A stretch of DNA of 7,239 bases, taken from Clostridiales bacterium UBA1380. Its GTDB lineage: Bacteria; Bacillota; Clostridia; Oscillospirales; CAG-272. The notes below the pieces were generated by a model. That model made no database searches, was not told the origin of the DNA, and saw nothing but the letters and a program-made list of their open reading frames with translations. This document shows positions 1 to 7,239 of this stretch, piece after piece. Every line of letters starts with the position of its first letter. Position 1 is the stretch's first letter. The stretch spans positions 1-7,239 of the forward strand of contig DBRA01000009.1 in NCBI GenBank assembly GCA_002305445.1, written 5' to 3'. Both the position numbers and the translations under genes were made by a program.

Positions 1-228
1 AATCGTCAGCTGCTCCGGCTCGTCGGACGGTGGGCGCATCCCCTCGGGAGCAGGCCGAAGCGACGACGCCGGCAGACGCTTCAGCGGATCGTATATGAAC
101 GATCTGCAGCAGTAAAACTCCGAAACCACGCCTTTTTTAACACAAAGGACATGCTCGCCCTCGGCGAGCGGCCGCGAATGTTCGCATACCGCGCAGACTT
201 TGTCAAGCTCCGTTTTTTCCTTTCGCAT
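1..228 (-). CDS. Small cysteine-rich conserved protein, 3' end cut by window edge
   Basis: Read leftwards from an ATG at 228-226, the frame stays open for 76 codons to the left edge, so the C-terminus is missing. The start has a good SD on the minus strand (GGAGTG, about 7 nt upstream) and a promoter at 266-294. The protein begins MRKEKTELDKVCAVCEH. It has a CxxC pair (Cys12, Cys15), Cys29 within LCVKKG, and a CC pair (Cys40, Cys41), followed by an aromatic/basic stretch, SFIYDPLKRLP. The tail is proline-rich. The spacing C-x2-C-x13-C-x10-CC and the YDPLKR-P block resemble a small uncharacterised family I have seen in clostridial genomes, but I cannot name it. The cysteines suggest a metal-binding (zinc-ribbon-like) mini-protein; this is inference. 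It is transcribed divergently from the hydrolase operon. The reading frame is very likely real; the function is unknown. Confidence 0.8.
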   Translation of the reverse strand, partial: MRKEKTELDKVCAVCEHSRPLAEGEHVLCVKKGVVSEFYCCRSFIYDPLKRLPASSLRPAPEGMRPPSDEPEQLTI

Positions 229-251
229 AGACTCACTCCGTTGCGTCAATA

Positions 252-314
252 ATCATATTTTGATAATTATATCATATTTCTCACGCTTTTTCTATATCGC
301 GTGTGTAATATGAT
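252..314. repeat. Repeated ATCATATTT motif around the divergent promoters
   Basis: The nonamer ATCATATTT occurs at 252-260 and again at 271-279, a 19-bp period (about two helical turns). An inverted 8-bp copy (AATATGAT) lies at 307-314. The two direct copies flank the -10 element and the expected start site of the leftward promoter, which is where an operator would sit. The region is very AT-rich, so chance matches are quite possible. Confidence 0.35.
266..294 (-). promoter_or_regulatory. Predicted sigma-A promoter for the small Cys-rich gene
   Basis: On the minus strand, a -35 box TAGAAA (294-289, 4 of 6 consensus) is followed by a 17-nt spacer and a perfect TATAAT (271-266). A TG one base before the -10 makes it an extended -10 (TGATATAAT). 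The predicted transcript would start near 259, giving a leader of about 30 nt before the ATG at 228. The location just upstream of a leftward gene supports it. Confidence 0.65.
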
Positions 315-342
315 AAATTTATAATCGCGAAATTAAAACGCA

Positions 343-371
343 TAGACAAATATAATAAAATATGTTATAAT
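343..371 (+). promoter_or_regulatory. Predicted sigma-A promoter of the rightward gene cluster
   Basis: The -35 box TAGACA (343-348, 5 of 6 consensus) is followed by exactly 17 nt and a perfect TATAAT (366-371). A TG at 363-364 gives an extended -10 (TGTTATAAT). The transcript would start near 378, leaving a leader of about 32 nt before the ATG at 410. This is the best promoter in the window and the likely driver of the MBL-gltX-glnS-metY cluster. No T-box, S-box or other structured leader fits in so short a leader. Confidence 0.75.
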
Positions 372-409
372 AATCCAATATAGAAAAACTGGCGGTACCT
401 TTTGCTGAA

Positions 410-1042
410 ATGAAAGTATATACTTTTTGTGACGGCGGCTGGGCGTCAAACTGCCATATCGCGGCGGACGAGACAACAGGCGAAGCAGTACTGATAGACG
501 CGTCGTCCGAGCCGGAGCGCATATTAAAACGCATCGGCGAAGACGGCTTTAAGATTACCGCGATCCTGCTGACGCACGGCCACTTCGACCACATACTAAA
601 ACTCGACGAGTGGCGCGAGGTCACCGGCGCTCCGCTTATGATGAGCGCTGCCGACGCGGACTGCTTAAGCGATCCTGCGAAAAGCTGCTTTTCGTTTTTC
701 GCCGGCGAGGATGTGACATTCGCGCCGCCGGAGCGGCTGCTTTACGACGGCGACACAGTCGGATTCGGGTCGCTTTCGCTGCGCGTCCTCGCGACGTCGG
801 GGCATACGCCCGGCTCCGTCTGCTATATCGGCGGCGGTTACGCCTTCACGGGCGACACGCTGTTCGAGGGCAGCATCGGACGGTTTGATCTGCCCGGCGG
901 CGATTACGATGCGCTGCGCGCGTCGCTCCGTACGCTCGCATCGCTTCCCGCGGAAACGAAGGTCAAGCCCGGTCACGGCAATTCGACGACGATCGGCCGC
1001 GAAACGGAGCGCAACATTTACATGAAATCACCGGAGGCATAA
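410..1042 (+). CDS. MBL-fold metallo-hydrolase (glyoxalase II-like)
   Basis: This 210-residue protein has the complete metal-binding set of the glyoxalase-II branch of the metallo-beta-lactamase fold. THGHFDH (55-61) supplies His56, His58, Asp60 and His61; SGHTPGS supplies His132; TGDTLF supplies the bridging Asp149; and the C-terminal PGHG supplies His189. Enzymes of this type hydrolyse thioesters such as S-lactoylglutathione, or related metabolites, in the cytoplasm using two metal ions (usually zinc). The length matches the short YcbL-like single-domain forms that lack the C-terminal glutathione-binding helices of true glyoxalase II, so the substrate is uncertain. The ATG at 410 gives an N-terminus (MKVYTF) typical of the family, but only a poor SD is present (GGCGG at 391-395, 14 nt away). 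The gene is first in the cluster, and its last codons contain the SD for gltX. The fold is secure, the substrate is not. Confidence 0.9.
   Translation: MKVYTFCDGGWASNCHIAADETTGEAVLIDASSEPERILKRIGEDGFKITAILLTHGHFDHILKLDEWREVTGAPLMMSAADADCLSDPAKSCFSFFAGEDVTFAPPERLLYDGDTVGFGSLSLRVLATSGHTPGSVCYIGGGYAFTGDTLFEGSIGRFDLPGGDYDALRASLRTLASLPAETKVKPGHGNSTTIGRETERNIYMKSPEA
1033..1037 (+). promoter_or_regulatory. Shine-Dalgarno of gltX
   Basis: GGAGG lies 9 nt before the gltX ATG at 1047 and inside the last codons of the MBL hydrolase gene. It supports this start and suggests coupled translation of the two genes. Confidence 0.8.
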
Positions 1043-1046
1043 TCAT

Positions 1047-2693
1047 ATGGACACAAAAAAACTCGCGGAGCTGCTTTATCCGAATATTAAAACGACGCCG
1101 GAGGACATGGAGCTGCGGTATCCGCCGCGCTCGCTGCCCGAGGGTGCCAAGGTGACGCGCTTTGCGCCGTCGCCGACCGGATTTCTGCACCTCGGCAACC
1201 TGTACGGCGTACTGACGGACGAGCGCCTTGCGCACCAGTCCGGCGGCGTGATGTATCTGCGAATTGAGGACACGGACGCCAAGCGCGAGGTGAAGGACGG
1301 CGTGAAGCTTATCATCGATCTGCTCGAGCGGTTCGACATTCACTTCGACGAGGGCGCCACGGTCGACGGCGACAACGGCGCATACGGCCCGTACCGACAG
1401 TCGCAGCGCGCCGAGATATATCAAACGTACGCAAAGCGCCTTGTCGAGGAGGGCAAAGCGTACCCGTGCTTCTGCACCGAGGAGGAGCTTGAGTCCATAC
1501 GCGCCGAGCAGGAGAATATCGGCGCGACGCCCGGTTATTACGGCAAATGGGCCGTCTGGCGCGACGCGCCGATCGAAAAGATCGAAGCGGCGCTCGCGGA
1601 GGGCAGGCCGTTCGTGCTGCGTTTCCGCTCCGAGGGCCGCGAGGAGAACAGCTTCAAGTTCACCGACCTTGTCAAGGGCGTGATCGACGTGTCCGAGAAC
1701 TACATCGATCACGTGATCATCAAGTCGGACGGCATACCGCCCTACGCATTCGCGCACGCGGTCGACGACCATCTGATGCGCACGACGCACGTCGTACGCG
1801 ACGAGAGCTGGCTGCCGAGCCTGCCCTTCCACATCCAGCTTTTCAACGCGCTCGGCTTCAAGCTGCCGAAGTATATACACACCGCGCAGGTCATGAAGCT
1901 CGACGACGGCAAGAAGCGCAAGCTGTCGAAGCGCAAGGACCCCGAGTTCGCGATGAGCTACTTCTTCGCGAGCGGATATCCGGTCAGCGTCGCGAAGGAG
2001 TACCTGACGACGCTGCTCAACTCGAACTTCGAGGAGTGGCGCATCGCCAACCCCGACGCGCCGCTAGACGACTTCCCGTTCTCGATCAAGAAGATGTCGG
2101 CTTCCGGCTGCCTTTTCGATTTCAACAAGCTCAACGACATAGGCAAGAATGTCATAGGTAAAATGACCGTGGACGAAGTTTACGACGGCGTGCTCGCATG
2201 GGCGCGCGAATACGATGCGGACTTCGCCGCAAGGCTCGCAGCCGACCCCGTTTACGCGAAGTCGATATTAGCGATCGGCCGCGGCGGTGCGAAGCCACGC
2301 AAGGACATCGCAAAGTGGGACGAGGTCAAGGACTTCATCTCGTTCTTCTACGACGACCTCTTCAGGATCGAGGACAGTTATCCGGAGAACTTCGCGCCCG
2401 CCTACATCAAAGCGGCGCTGACCATGTTCGCCGACACCTACGACGCCGCGGACGATTCCGCCGCGTGGTTCGACAAGATCAAGCACATCGCCGATTCGCT
2501 CGGCTTCGCGTCCGACATGAAGGCGTATAAGAAATCGCCCGAGCAGTACAAGGGCAGCGTCGCCGACATCAGCATGTTCATCCGCGTCGCGGTCACGGGG
2601 CGGCAGAACTCGCCCGATATGTACTCGGTCATGCAGGTGCTCGGCGCTGACCGCGTCGTCGCGCGTGCGCGCTCGATGGCGGAAAAGCTGTAA
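1047..2693 (+). CDS. gltX: Glutamate--tRNA ligase (GluRS)
   Basis: This class I aminoacyl-tRNA synthetase attaches glutamate to tRNA-Glu in the cytoplasm. The Rossmann-fold catalytic domain opens with RFAPSPTGFLHLGN (HIGH-type motif HLGN at 48-51), followed by LRIEDTD (71-77) and the KMSKR-type loop KLSKR (292-296). The remainder is an all-helical anticodon-binding region ending in a conserved AVTGRQNSP...LG block near 515-533. At 548 residues it is longer than the roughly 470 of E. coli GluRS, mainly through an N-terminal extension of about 36 residues before the catalytic fold and extra C-terminal sequence; this long form is familiar from Clostridia. CFC (141-143) keeps half of the zinc site, but the matching Cys/His pair is replaced by GKWAVW, so zinc is probably absent. 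The usual R-x-E-E-W motif reads RDESW (251-255). A strong SD lies 9 nt upstream, and the gene starts 4 nt after the hydrolase stop. With glnS next door, it is probably a discriminating GluRS. Confidence 0.95.
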   Translation: MDTKKLAELLYPNIKTTPEDMELRYPPRSLPEGAKVTRFAPSPTGFLHLGNLYGVLTDERLAHQSGGVMYLRIEDTDAKREVKDGVKLIIDLLERFDIHFDEGATVDGDNGAYGPYRQSQRAEIYQTYAKRLVEEGKAYPCFCTEEELESIRAEQENIGATPGYYGKWAVWRDAPIEKIEAALAEGRPFVLRFRSEGREENSFKFTDLVKGVIDVSENYIDHVIIKSDGIPPYAFAHAVDDHLMRTTHVVRDESWLPSLPFHIQLFNALGFKLPKYIHTAQVMKLDDGKKRKLSKRKDPEFAMSYFFASGYPVSVAKEYLTTLLNSNFEEWRIANPDAPLDDFPFSIKKMSASGCLFDFNKLNDIGKNVIGKMTVDEVYDGVLAWAREYDADFAARLAADPVYAKSILAIGRGGAKPRKDIAKWDEVKDFISFFYDDLFRIEDSYPENFAPAYIKAALTMFADTYDAADDSAAWFDKIKHIADSLGFASDMKAYKKSPEQYKGSVADISMFIRVAVTGRQNSPDMYSVMQVLGADRVVARARSMAEKL

Positions 2694-2763
2694 GCGCTGT
2701 TTGTTTACAAATAATTAACAACATTTCTGTCACAAACGCAGTCGGTTCAACGTCTGACTTAAT

Positions 2764-2768
2764 GGAGA
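2764..2768 (+). promoter_or_regulatory. Shine-Dalgarno that decides the glnS start
   Basis: GGAGA at 2764-2768 lies 5 nt before the ATG at 2774. The alternative in-frame ATG at 2762 overlaps this SD and has no purine-rich site of its own upstream, so 2774 is preferred. Confidence 0.7.
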
Positions 2769-2773
2769 AAATT

Positions 2774-4447
<1,674 letters not shown>

Positions 4448-4453
4448 TTTGAA

Positions 4454-5734
4454 ATGGACGAATATAAGATAGACACAAAATGCCTGCACAGCGGATACGA
4501 GCCAAAAAACGGCGAGCCGCGCTCGCTCCCGATTTACCAGAGCACGACGTTCAAGTATGACTCCGCCGCCGAGATGGGCAAGCTTTTCGACCTCGAATCG
4601 AGCGGTTATTTCTACTCGCGGCTTGCAAATCCGACAGACGACTATGTCGCCGCGAAGATCGCCGACCTCGAGGGCGGCGTCGGAGCCGTTCTGACCTCGT
4701 CCGGTCAGGCCGCGACCTTCTTCTCGCTTTTCAACATCGTATCGGCCGGCGACCACATCGTCGCGTCGACTGCGATCTACGGCGGCAGCTTCAACCTCAT
4801 GGACGTCACGATGCGCCGCATGGGCATCGACACGACTTTCGTCGACCCGGACGCGTCGCCGGATGAGCTTGACGCCGCGTTCAAGCCGAACACAAAAGCC
4901 GTTTTCGCCGAAACGCTCTCCAACCCCTCGCTTATCGTGCTCGATATCGAGAAGTTTGCGGCGGCCGCGCACAGACATGGCGTTCCGCTGATAATCGACA
5001 ACACGTTCGCCACGCCCGTCAACTGCCGACCGATCGAGTTCGGCGCGGACATCGTGACCCATTCGACGACGAAGTATATGGACGGGCACGCTTCCGCTGT
5101 CGGCGGCGCGATCGTCGACAGCGGCAACTTCGACTGGAGCGCGCATCCGGTCAAATTTGCTTGCCTGTGCGAGCCGGACGAGTCGTATCACGGCGTCGTC
5201 TACACGGAGCGCTTCGGGCGGCTCGCGTATATCCAAAAGATAGTCGCGCAGCTGATGCGCGACCTCGGCTCGATACAGGCGCCGCAGAACGCGTTCCTTC
5301 TCAACCTCGGGCTCGAGAGCCTTCCAATCAGAATGCGCCGCCACTGCGAAAACGCGATGGCTGTCGCGAACTACCTTTCAGAGGAGCCGAAGGCGGCATG
5401 GGTCGAGTACCCTTCCCTGCCCGGCAGCAGATACTACGACCTTGCGCAAAAATACATGCCGCGCGGAACGTGCGGCGTCATATCGTTCGGCGTCACCGGC
5501 GGCAGAAACGCGGCCGCACGCTTCCTCGATTCGCTGAAGCTCGTCTCAATCGCGACCCATGTCGCCGACGCGCGCTCCTGCATACTCCATCCGGCAAGCA
5601 CGACTCACCGCCAGATGTCTGACGCGCAGCTTGAAGCCGCCGGCGTCAGAAGCGACCTCGTCAGGCTGTCCGTAGGCCTCGAGGATGCGGGCGATATTAT
5701 AGCAGATCTGAAACAAGCTTTTTCTAAAATGTAA
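4454..5734 (+). CDS. metY: O-acetylhomoserine sulfhydrylase-type PLP enzyme
   Basis: This 426-residue protein belongs to the Cys/Met-metabolism family of fold-type I PLP enzymes. Recognisable elements are the N-terminal YSRLANPT (54-61), the SSGQAA cofactor loop (82-87), IIDNTFATP with the pyridine-nitrogen Asp182, HSTTKY with the PLP-binding Lys207, and the C-terminal HPASTTHRQMS (379-389) and VRLSVGLED blocks. The length of about 426 and the EPDESYHGVVY segment fit MetY (O-acetyl-L-homoserine aminocarboxypropyltransferase), which makes L-homocysteine from O-acetylhomoserine and sulfide. Related cystathionine synthases and lyases are usually nearer 380-400 residues. It acts in cytoplasmic methionine synthesis. 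It begins 6 nt after the glnS stop and has only a weak SD (GAAAGA near 4438-4443), so translational coupling to glnS is likely. No SAM-responsive riboswitch is seen. The family is certain; substrate choice within it is less so. Confidence 0.88.
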   Translation: MDEYKIDTKCLHSGYEPKNGEPRSLPIYQSTTFKYDSAAEMGKLFDLESSGYFYSRLANPTDDYVAAKIADLEGGVGAVLTSSGQAATFFSLFNIVSAGDHIVASTAIYGGSFNLMDVTMRRMGIDTTFVDPDASPDELDAAFKPNTKAVFAETLSNPSLIVLDIEKFAAAAHRHGVPLIIDNTFATPVNCRPIEFGADIVTHSTTKYMDGHASAVGGAIVDSGNFDWSAHPVKFACLCEPDESYHGVVYTERFGRLAYIQKIVAQLMRDLGSIQAPQNAFLLNLGLESLPIRMRRHCENAMAVANYLSEEPKAAWVEYPSLPGSRYYDLAQKYMPRGTCGVISFGVTGGRNAAARFLDSLKLVSIATHVADARSCILHPASTTHRQMSDAQLEAAGVRSDLVRLSVGLEDAGDIIADLKQAFSKM

Positions 5735-5749
5735 GAAATATATTTTTTT

Positions 5750-5755
5750 AGGTGA
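5750..5755 (+). promoter_or_regulatory. Shine-Dalgarno that decides the start of the SLH gene
   Basis: AGGTGA, a six-base match to the anti-SD of 16S rRNA, sits 8 nt before the ATG at 5764. An in-frame GTG at 5752 lies inside this SD and has only a T-rich run upstream, so the ATG is the better start. Confidence 0.75.
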
Positions 5756-5763
5756 ATGCGAAA

Positions 5764-7191
5764 ATGAAACATAAATTCATAAAGTTTGTTTCACTCATGC
5801 TCGCGTTCGTCCTGATAGCCGCCGTTCAGATTTACGCCGTAACGGACGGAACGCAGAAGAAGAAGTTCTCTGACGTCATCATCGGCAACTGGTATTATGA
5901 GAACGTCATGCGGCTTACCTCTCTCGGTGCAATCAACGGGTATCCGGACGGAAAGTTCAGACCGCAGGAGCAGATAACCTGCGCCGAATATACGAAGATA
6001 CTCATGATGATGTTCGGCGGCGATATCGACATGAAGATCGATACCGCCGCGTTGAAAGCGGATAAGACGCTGCCGCCCTACCTGCGGAACATGACGTACC
6101 ACTGGGCGTATCCGTACGTTTATGCCGCATACAAGAACGGCGTTATAACGGCCGGCGAGTTCATATCCGATTTTGCGATGGACACGGCGATAAAGCGCGA
6201 CCAGATGGTCCGCATGACGGTCCGCGCCGCAGGCGTGCCGATCAGCCCCGCCGCCAACGTCTTCGCCGACACCGCGGACGAATACGCGATAACCGCGTAT
6301 TACCTCTACCTCGTCCGCGGCTACATAGAAGGCGGGAAGCGGTACTTCAAAGCCGACGGTCTTACGACAAGGGCGGAGGCCGCGTCGATCATCATACGCG
6401 CGCTCGACTTCACCGAGGATCGCCAGGCGTTCGTTACGGATGAGATAGCCGAAAATGCGGCTTTATACAATCTCGACACGACAATTGAGCTGATCGACTT
6501 TTTCACATCGAAGAACCTGACCTTTGCGAAGCGCGCTTCGTTTGAAACCTCCGTCGACTACGTCGACTGGACTATCATATACTCGCTCGCCGAGGGCATG
6601 TACCCCGAGTATTTCTACTCCGGCGGTTATTACACGAAGCACTACGAGACGACAAACAAGTACGTGCTCAATTTTTACTACTCAAAGTCGGCGGAACAGC
6701 TCTCCGAGGAGCTGGAGCTTGCGCGAAAGGACGCCGCCCTCGCCGCCGGCGAAATAACGGCGGTGTACACCGACGACGAATCGCGCTTCAAAGCGGCGCA
6801 TAAGTACCTGCTCAACGCCTGCTCCTACGATTACGAGGGTTACGAAAACGACAACATATCCGACGACTCATACACCGCCTACGGCGCGCTGATCAAGGGC
6901 AAGGCGGTCTGCGAGGGGTATGCGGCGGCGATGAACCTACTCTGCGACGCGCTCGACATCCCCTCCTACGGCGTGACGGGTCTTGCGCCGAACAGCACGC
7001 TGCGCCACATGTGGGTCGCGGTGCTGATCGACGGCAAGATGTACTTTTCCGACCCGACGCGCGACGACCCGGGCGGCAAGAGCGCGCAGACCATGAAATA
7101 TGCGCTTATGACGCCGGAGGAAGCGGCGAAATACGGTTATATATGGGACAGCGAAGTCGTCACGCTCGATTACTTCCACCTGGCGTATTAA
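5764..7191 (+). CDS. Secreted SLH-domain protein with transglutaminase-like domain
   Basis: From the ATG at 5764 this is a 475-residue exported protein. A basic start (MKHKFIKF) and a hydrophobic core form a Sec signal peptide with likely cleavage after Ala25 (QIYA). Three SLH repeats follow: about 35-81 (FSDV...NWYYENVMRL, GYPDGKFRP), 112-157 (WAYPYVYAAYKNGVI) and 167-214 (FADTADEYAI, GYIEGG). SLH domains usually hold proteins on secondary cell-wall polymers. The ITRAE-type binding motif is altered to TCAE in repeat 1 and KRDQ in repeat 2; only repeat 3 keeps TRAE. A middle region of about 215-335, rich in Tyr, is unassigned. The C-terminal transglutaminase/protease-like fold has Cys383 (GKAVCEGYA), His415 (RHMWV) and Asp430 (YFSDPTRDDP), an intact triad. 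Such domains may act as peptidases, cross-linkers or non-catalytic folds; the substrate is unknown. It follows metY by 29 nt and may share its transcript. Confidence 0.9.
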   Translation: MKHKFIKFVSLMLAFVLIAAVQIYAVTDGTQKKKFSDVIIGNWYYENVMRLTSLGAINGYPDGKFRPQEQITCAEYTKILMMMFGGDIDMKIDTAALKADKTLPPYLRNMTYHWAYPYVYAAYKNGVITAGEFISDFAMDTAIKRDQMVRMTVRAAGVPISPAANVFADTADEYAITAYYLYLVRGYIEGGKRYFKADGLTTRAEAASIIIRALDFTEDRQAFVTDEIAENAALYNLDTTIELIDFFTSKNLTFAKRASFETSVDYVDWTIIYSLAEGMYPEYFYSGGYYTKHYETTNKYVLNFYYSKSAEQLSEELELARKDAALAAGEITAVYTDDESRFKAAHKYLLNACSYDYEGYENDNISDDSYTAYGALIKGKAVCEGYAAAMNLLCDALDIPSYGVTGLAPNSTLRHMWVAVLIDGKMYFSDPTRDDPGGKSAQTMKYALMTPEEAAKYGYIWDSEVVTLDYFHLAY

Positions 7192-7202
7192 ATCAATCAT
7201 AT

Positions 7203-7239
7203 ATGGCTTACATAATAAAAAAGAACGGACGTCAAGTCC
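7203..7239 (+). CDS. Possible start of a further reading frame, cut by right edge
   Basis: An ATG at 7203 opens 12 codons to the edge (MAYIIKKNGRQV). The composition is plausible for a real N-terminus, and short basic starts of this kind occur in some transposases and DNA-binding proteins, but that is only a hint. No SD is visible upstream, and the same bases can be read as the left arm of a terminator hairpin. Very uncertain. Confidence 0.2.
   Translation, partial: MAYIIKKNGRQV
7216..7239 (+). terminator. Possible left part of a terminator after the SLH gene
   Basis: A run of A followed by GAAC then GGAC-GTCAA-GTCC (stem bases 7227-7230 and 7236-7239) could be the first arm and loop of a rho-independent terminator whose second arm and T-run lie beyond the window. 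Only four base pairs can be verified here. Confidence 0.25.

Noticed and set aside
297..330. TCGCG...CGCGA inverted repeat in the divergent promoter region
   Set aside because: Five-base arms separated by 24 nt, with no extension; likely chance.
319..624. 101-codon minus-strand frame across the promoter region and start of the hydrolase gene
   Set aside because: Most of it is antisense to the hydrolase gene, its tail runs through the AT-rich promoter region, and it has no SD or homology I recognise.
963..1880. 305-codon open frame on the minus strand opposite gltX
   Set aside because: It is in codon register with gltX, has antisense-like composition and no recognisable motif.
1547..2161. 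204-codon plus-strand frame inside gltX
   Set aside because: It is a +1/+2 shadow of gltX, very Arg-rich, with no SD and no domain.
2694..2773. Promoter or terminator in the gltX-glnS spacer
   Set aside because: TTTACA at 2704-2709 resembles a -35 box, but 17 nt downstream there is no acceptable -10. The imperfect TTGTT/AACAA inverted repeat is AT-only, with no following T-run.
5720..5750. Terminator between metY and the SLH gene
   Set aside because: TTTCT...AGAAA gives only five weak A/T-rich pairs with an 8-nt loop before the T-run, which is too weak for a convincing rho-independent terminator. The spacer is also only 29 bp.

Overview
The window looks like chromosomal DNA from a fairly GC-rich anaerobic Firmicute (class Clostridia, perhaps an uncultured Oscillospirales- or Christensenellales-type gut or rumen lineage). 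The reasons are a long clostridial-style GluRS next to a GlnRS, an O-acetylhomoserine sulfhydrylase of the MetY type, an exported protein with three S-layer homology (SLH) domains, Gram-positive-style Shine-Dalgarno (SD) sequences (GGAGG, AGGTGA) and sigma-A-like promoters with extended -10 elements. This placement is inference from gene content and protein style, not from a marker gene.

Layout: a small cysteine-rich protein gene runs leftwards off the left edge (228 to 1, minus strand). An AT-rich divergent promoter region of about 180 bp follows (229-409), carrying one good promoter for each direction. Then five genes run rightwards with short spacers: a glyoxalase-II-like metallo-beta-lactamase-fold hydrolase (410-1042), gltX (1047-2693), glnS (2774-4447), metY (4454-5734), and a secreted SLH/transglutaminase-like protein (5764-7191). 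The spacers are 4, 80, 6 and 29 bp. I see no convincing terminator or strong internal promoter between them, so a single transcript from the promoter at 343-371 is plausible. The last 48 bases hold the possible start of another reading frame or the left arm of a terminator cut by the window edge.

How the genes fit together: gltX and glnS charge tRNA-Glu and tRNA-Gln directly. MetY makes homocysteine (or methionine) by sulfhydrylation, and the MBL protein is a probable thioester or metabolite hydrolase. The SLH/transglutaminase-like protein is a cell-surface protein without an obvious link to the others. No mobile element, CRISPR array, tRNA, rRNA or riboswitch was recognised. Most of the window is ordinary housekeeping sequence. 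The points worth a second look are the small Cys-rich protein, the repeat-bearing divergent promoter, the gltX-glnS pair with an altered GluRS motif, and the surface protein with partly degenerate SLH motifs but an intact Cys-His-Asp triad.
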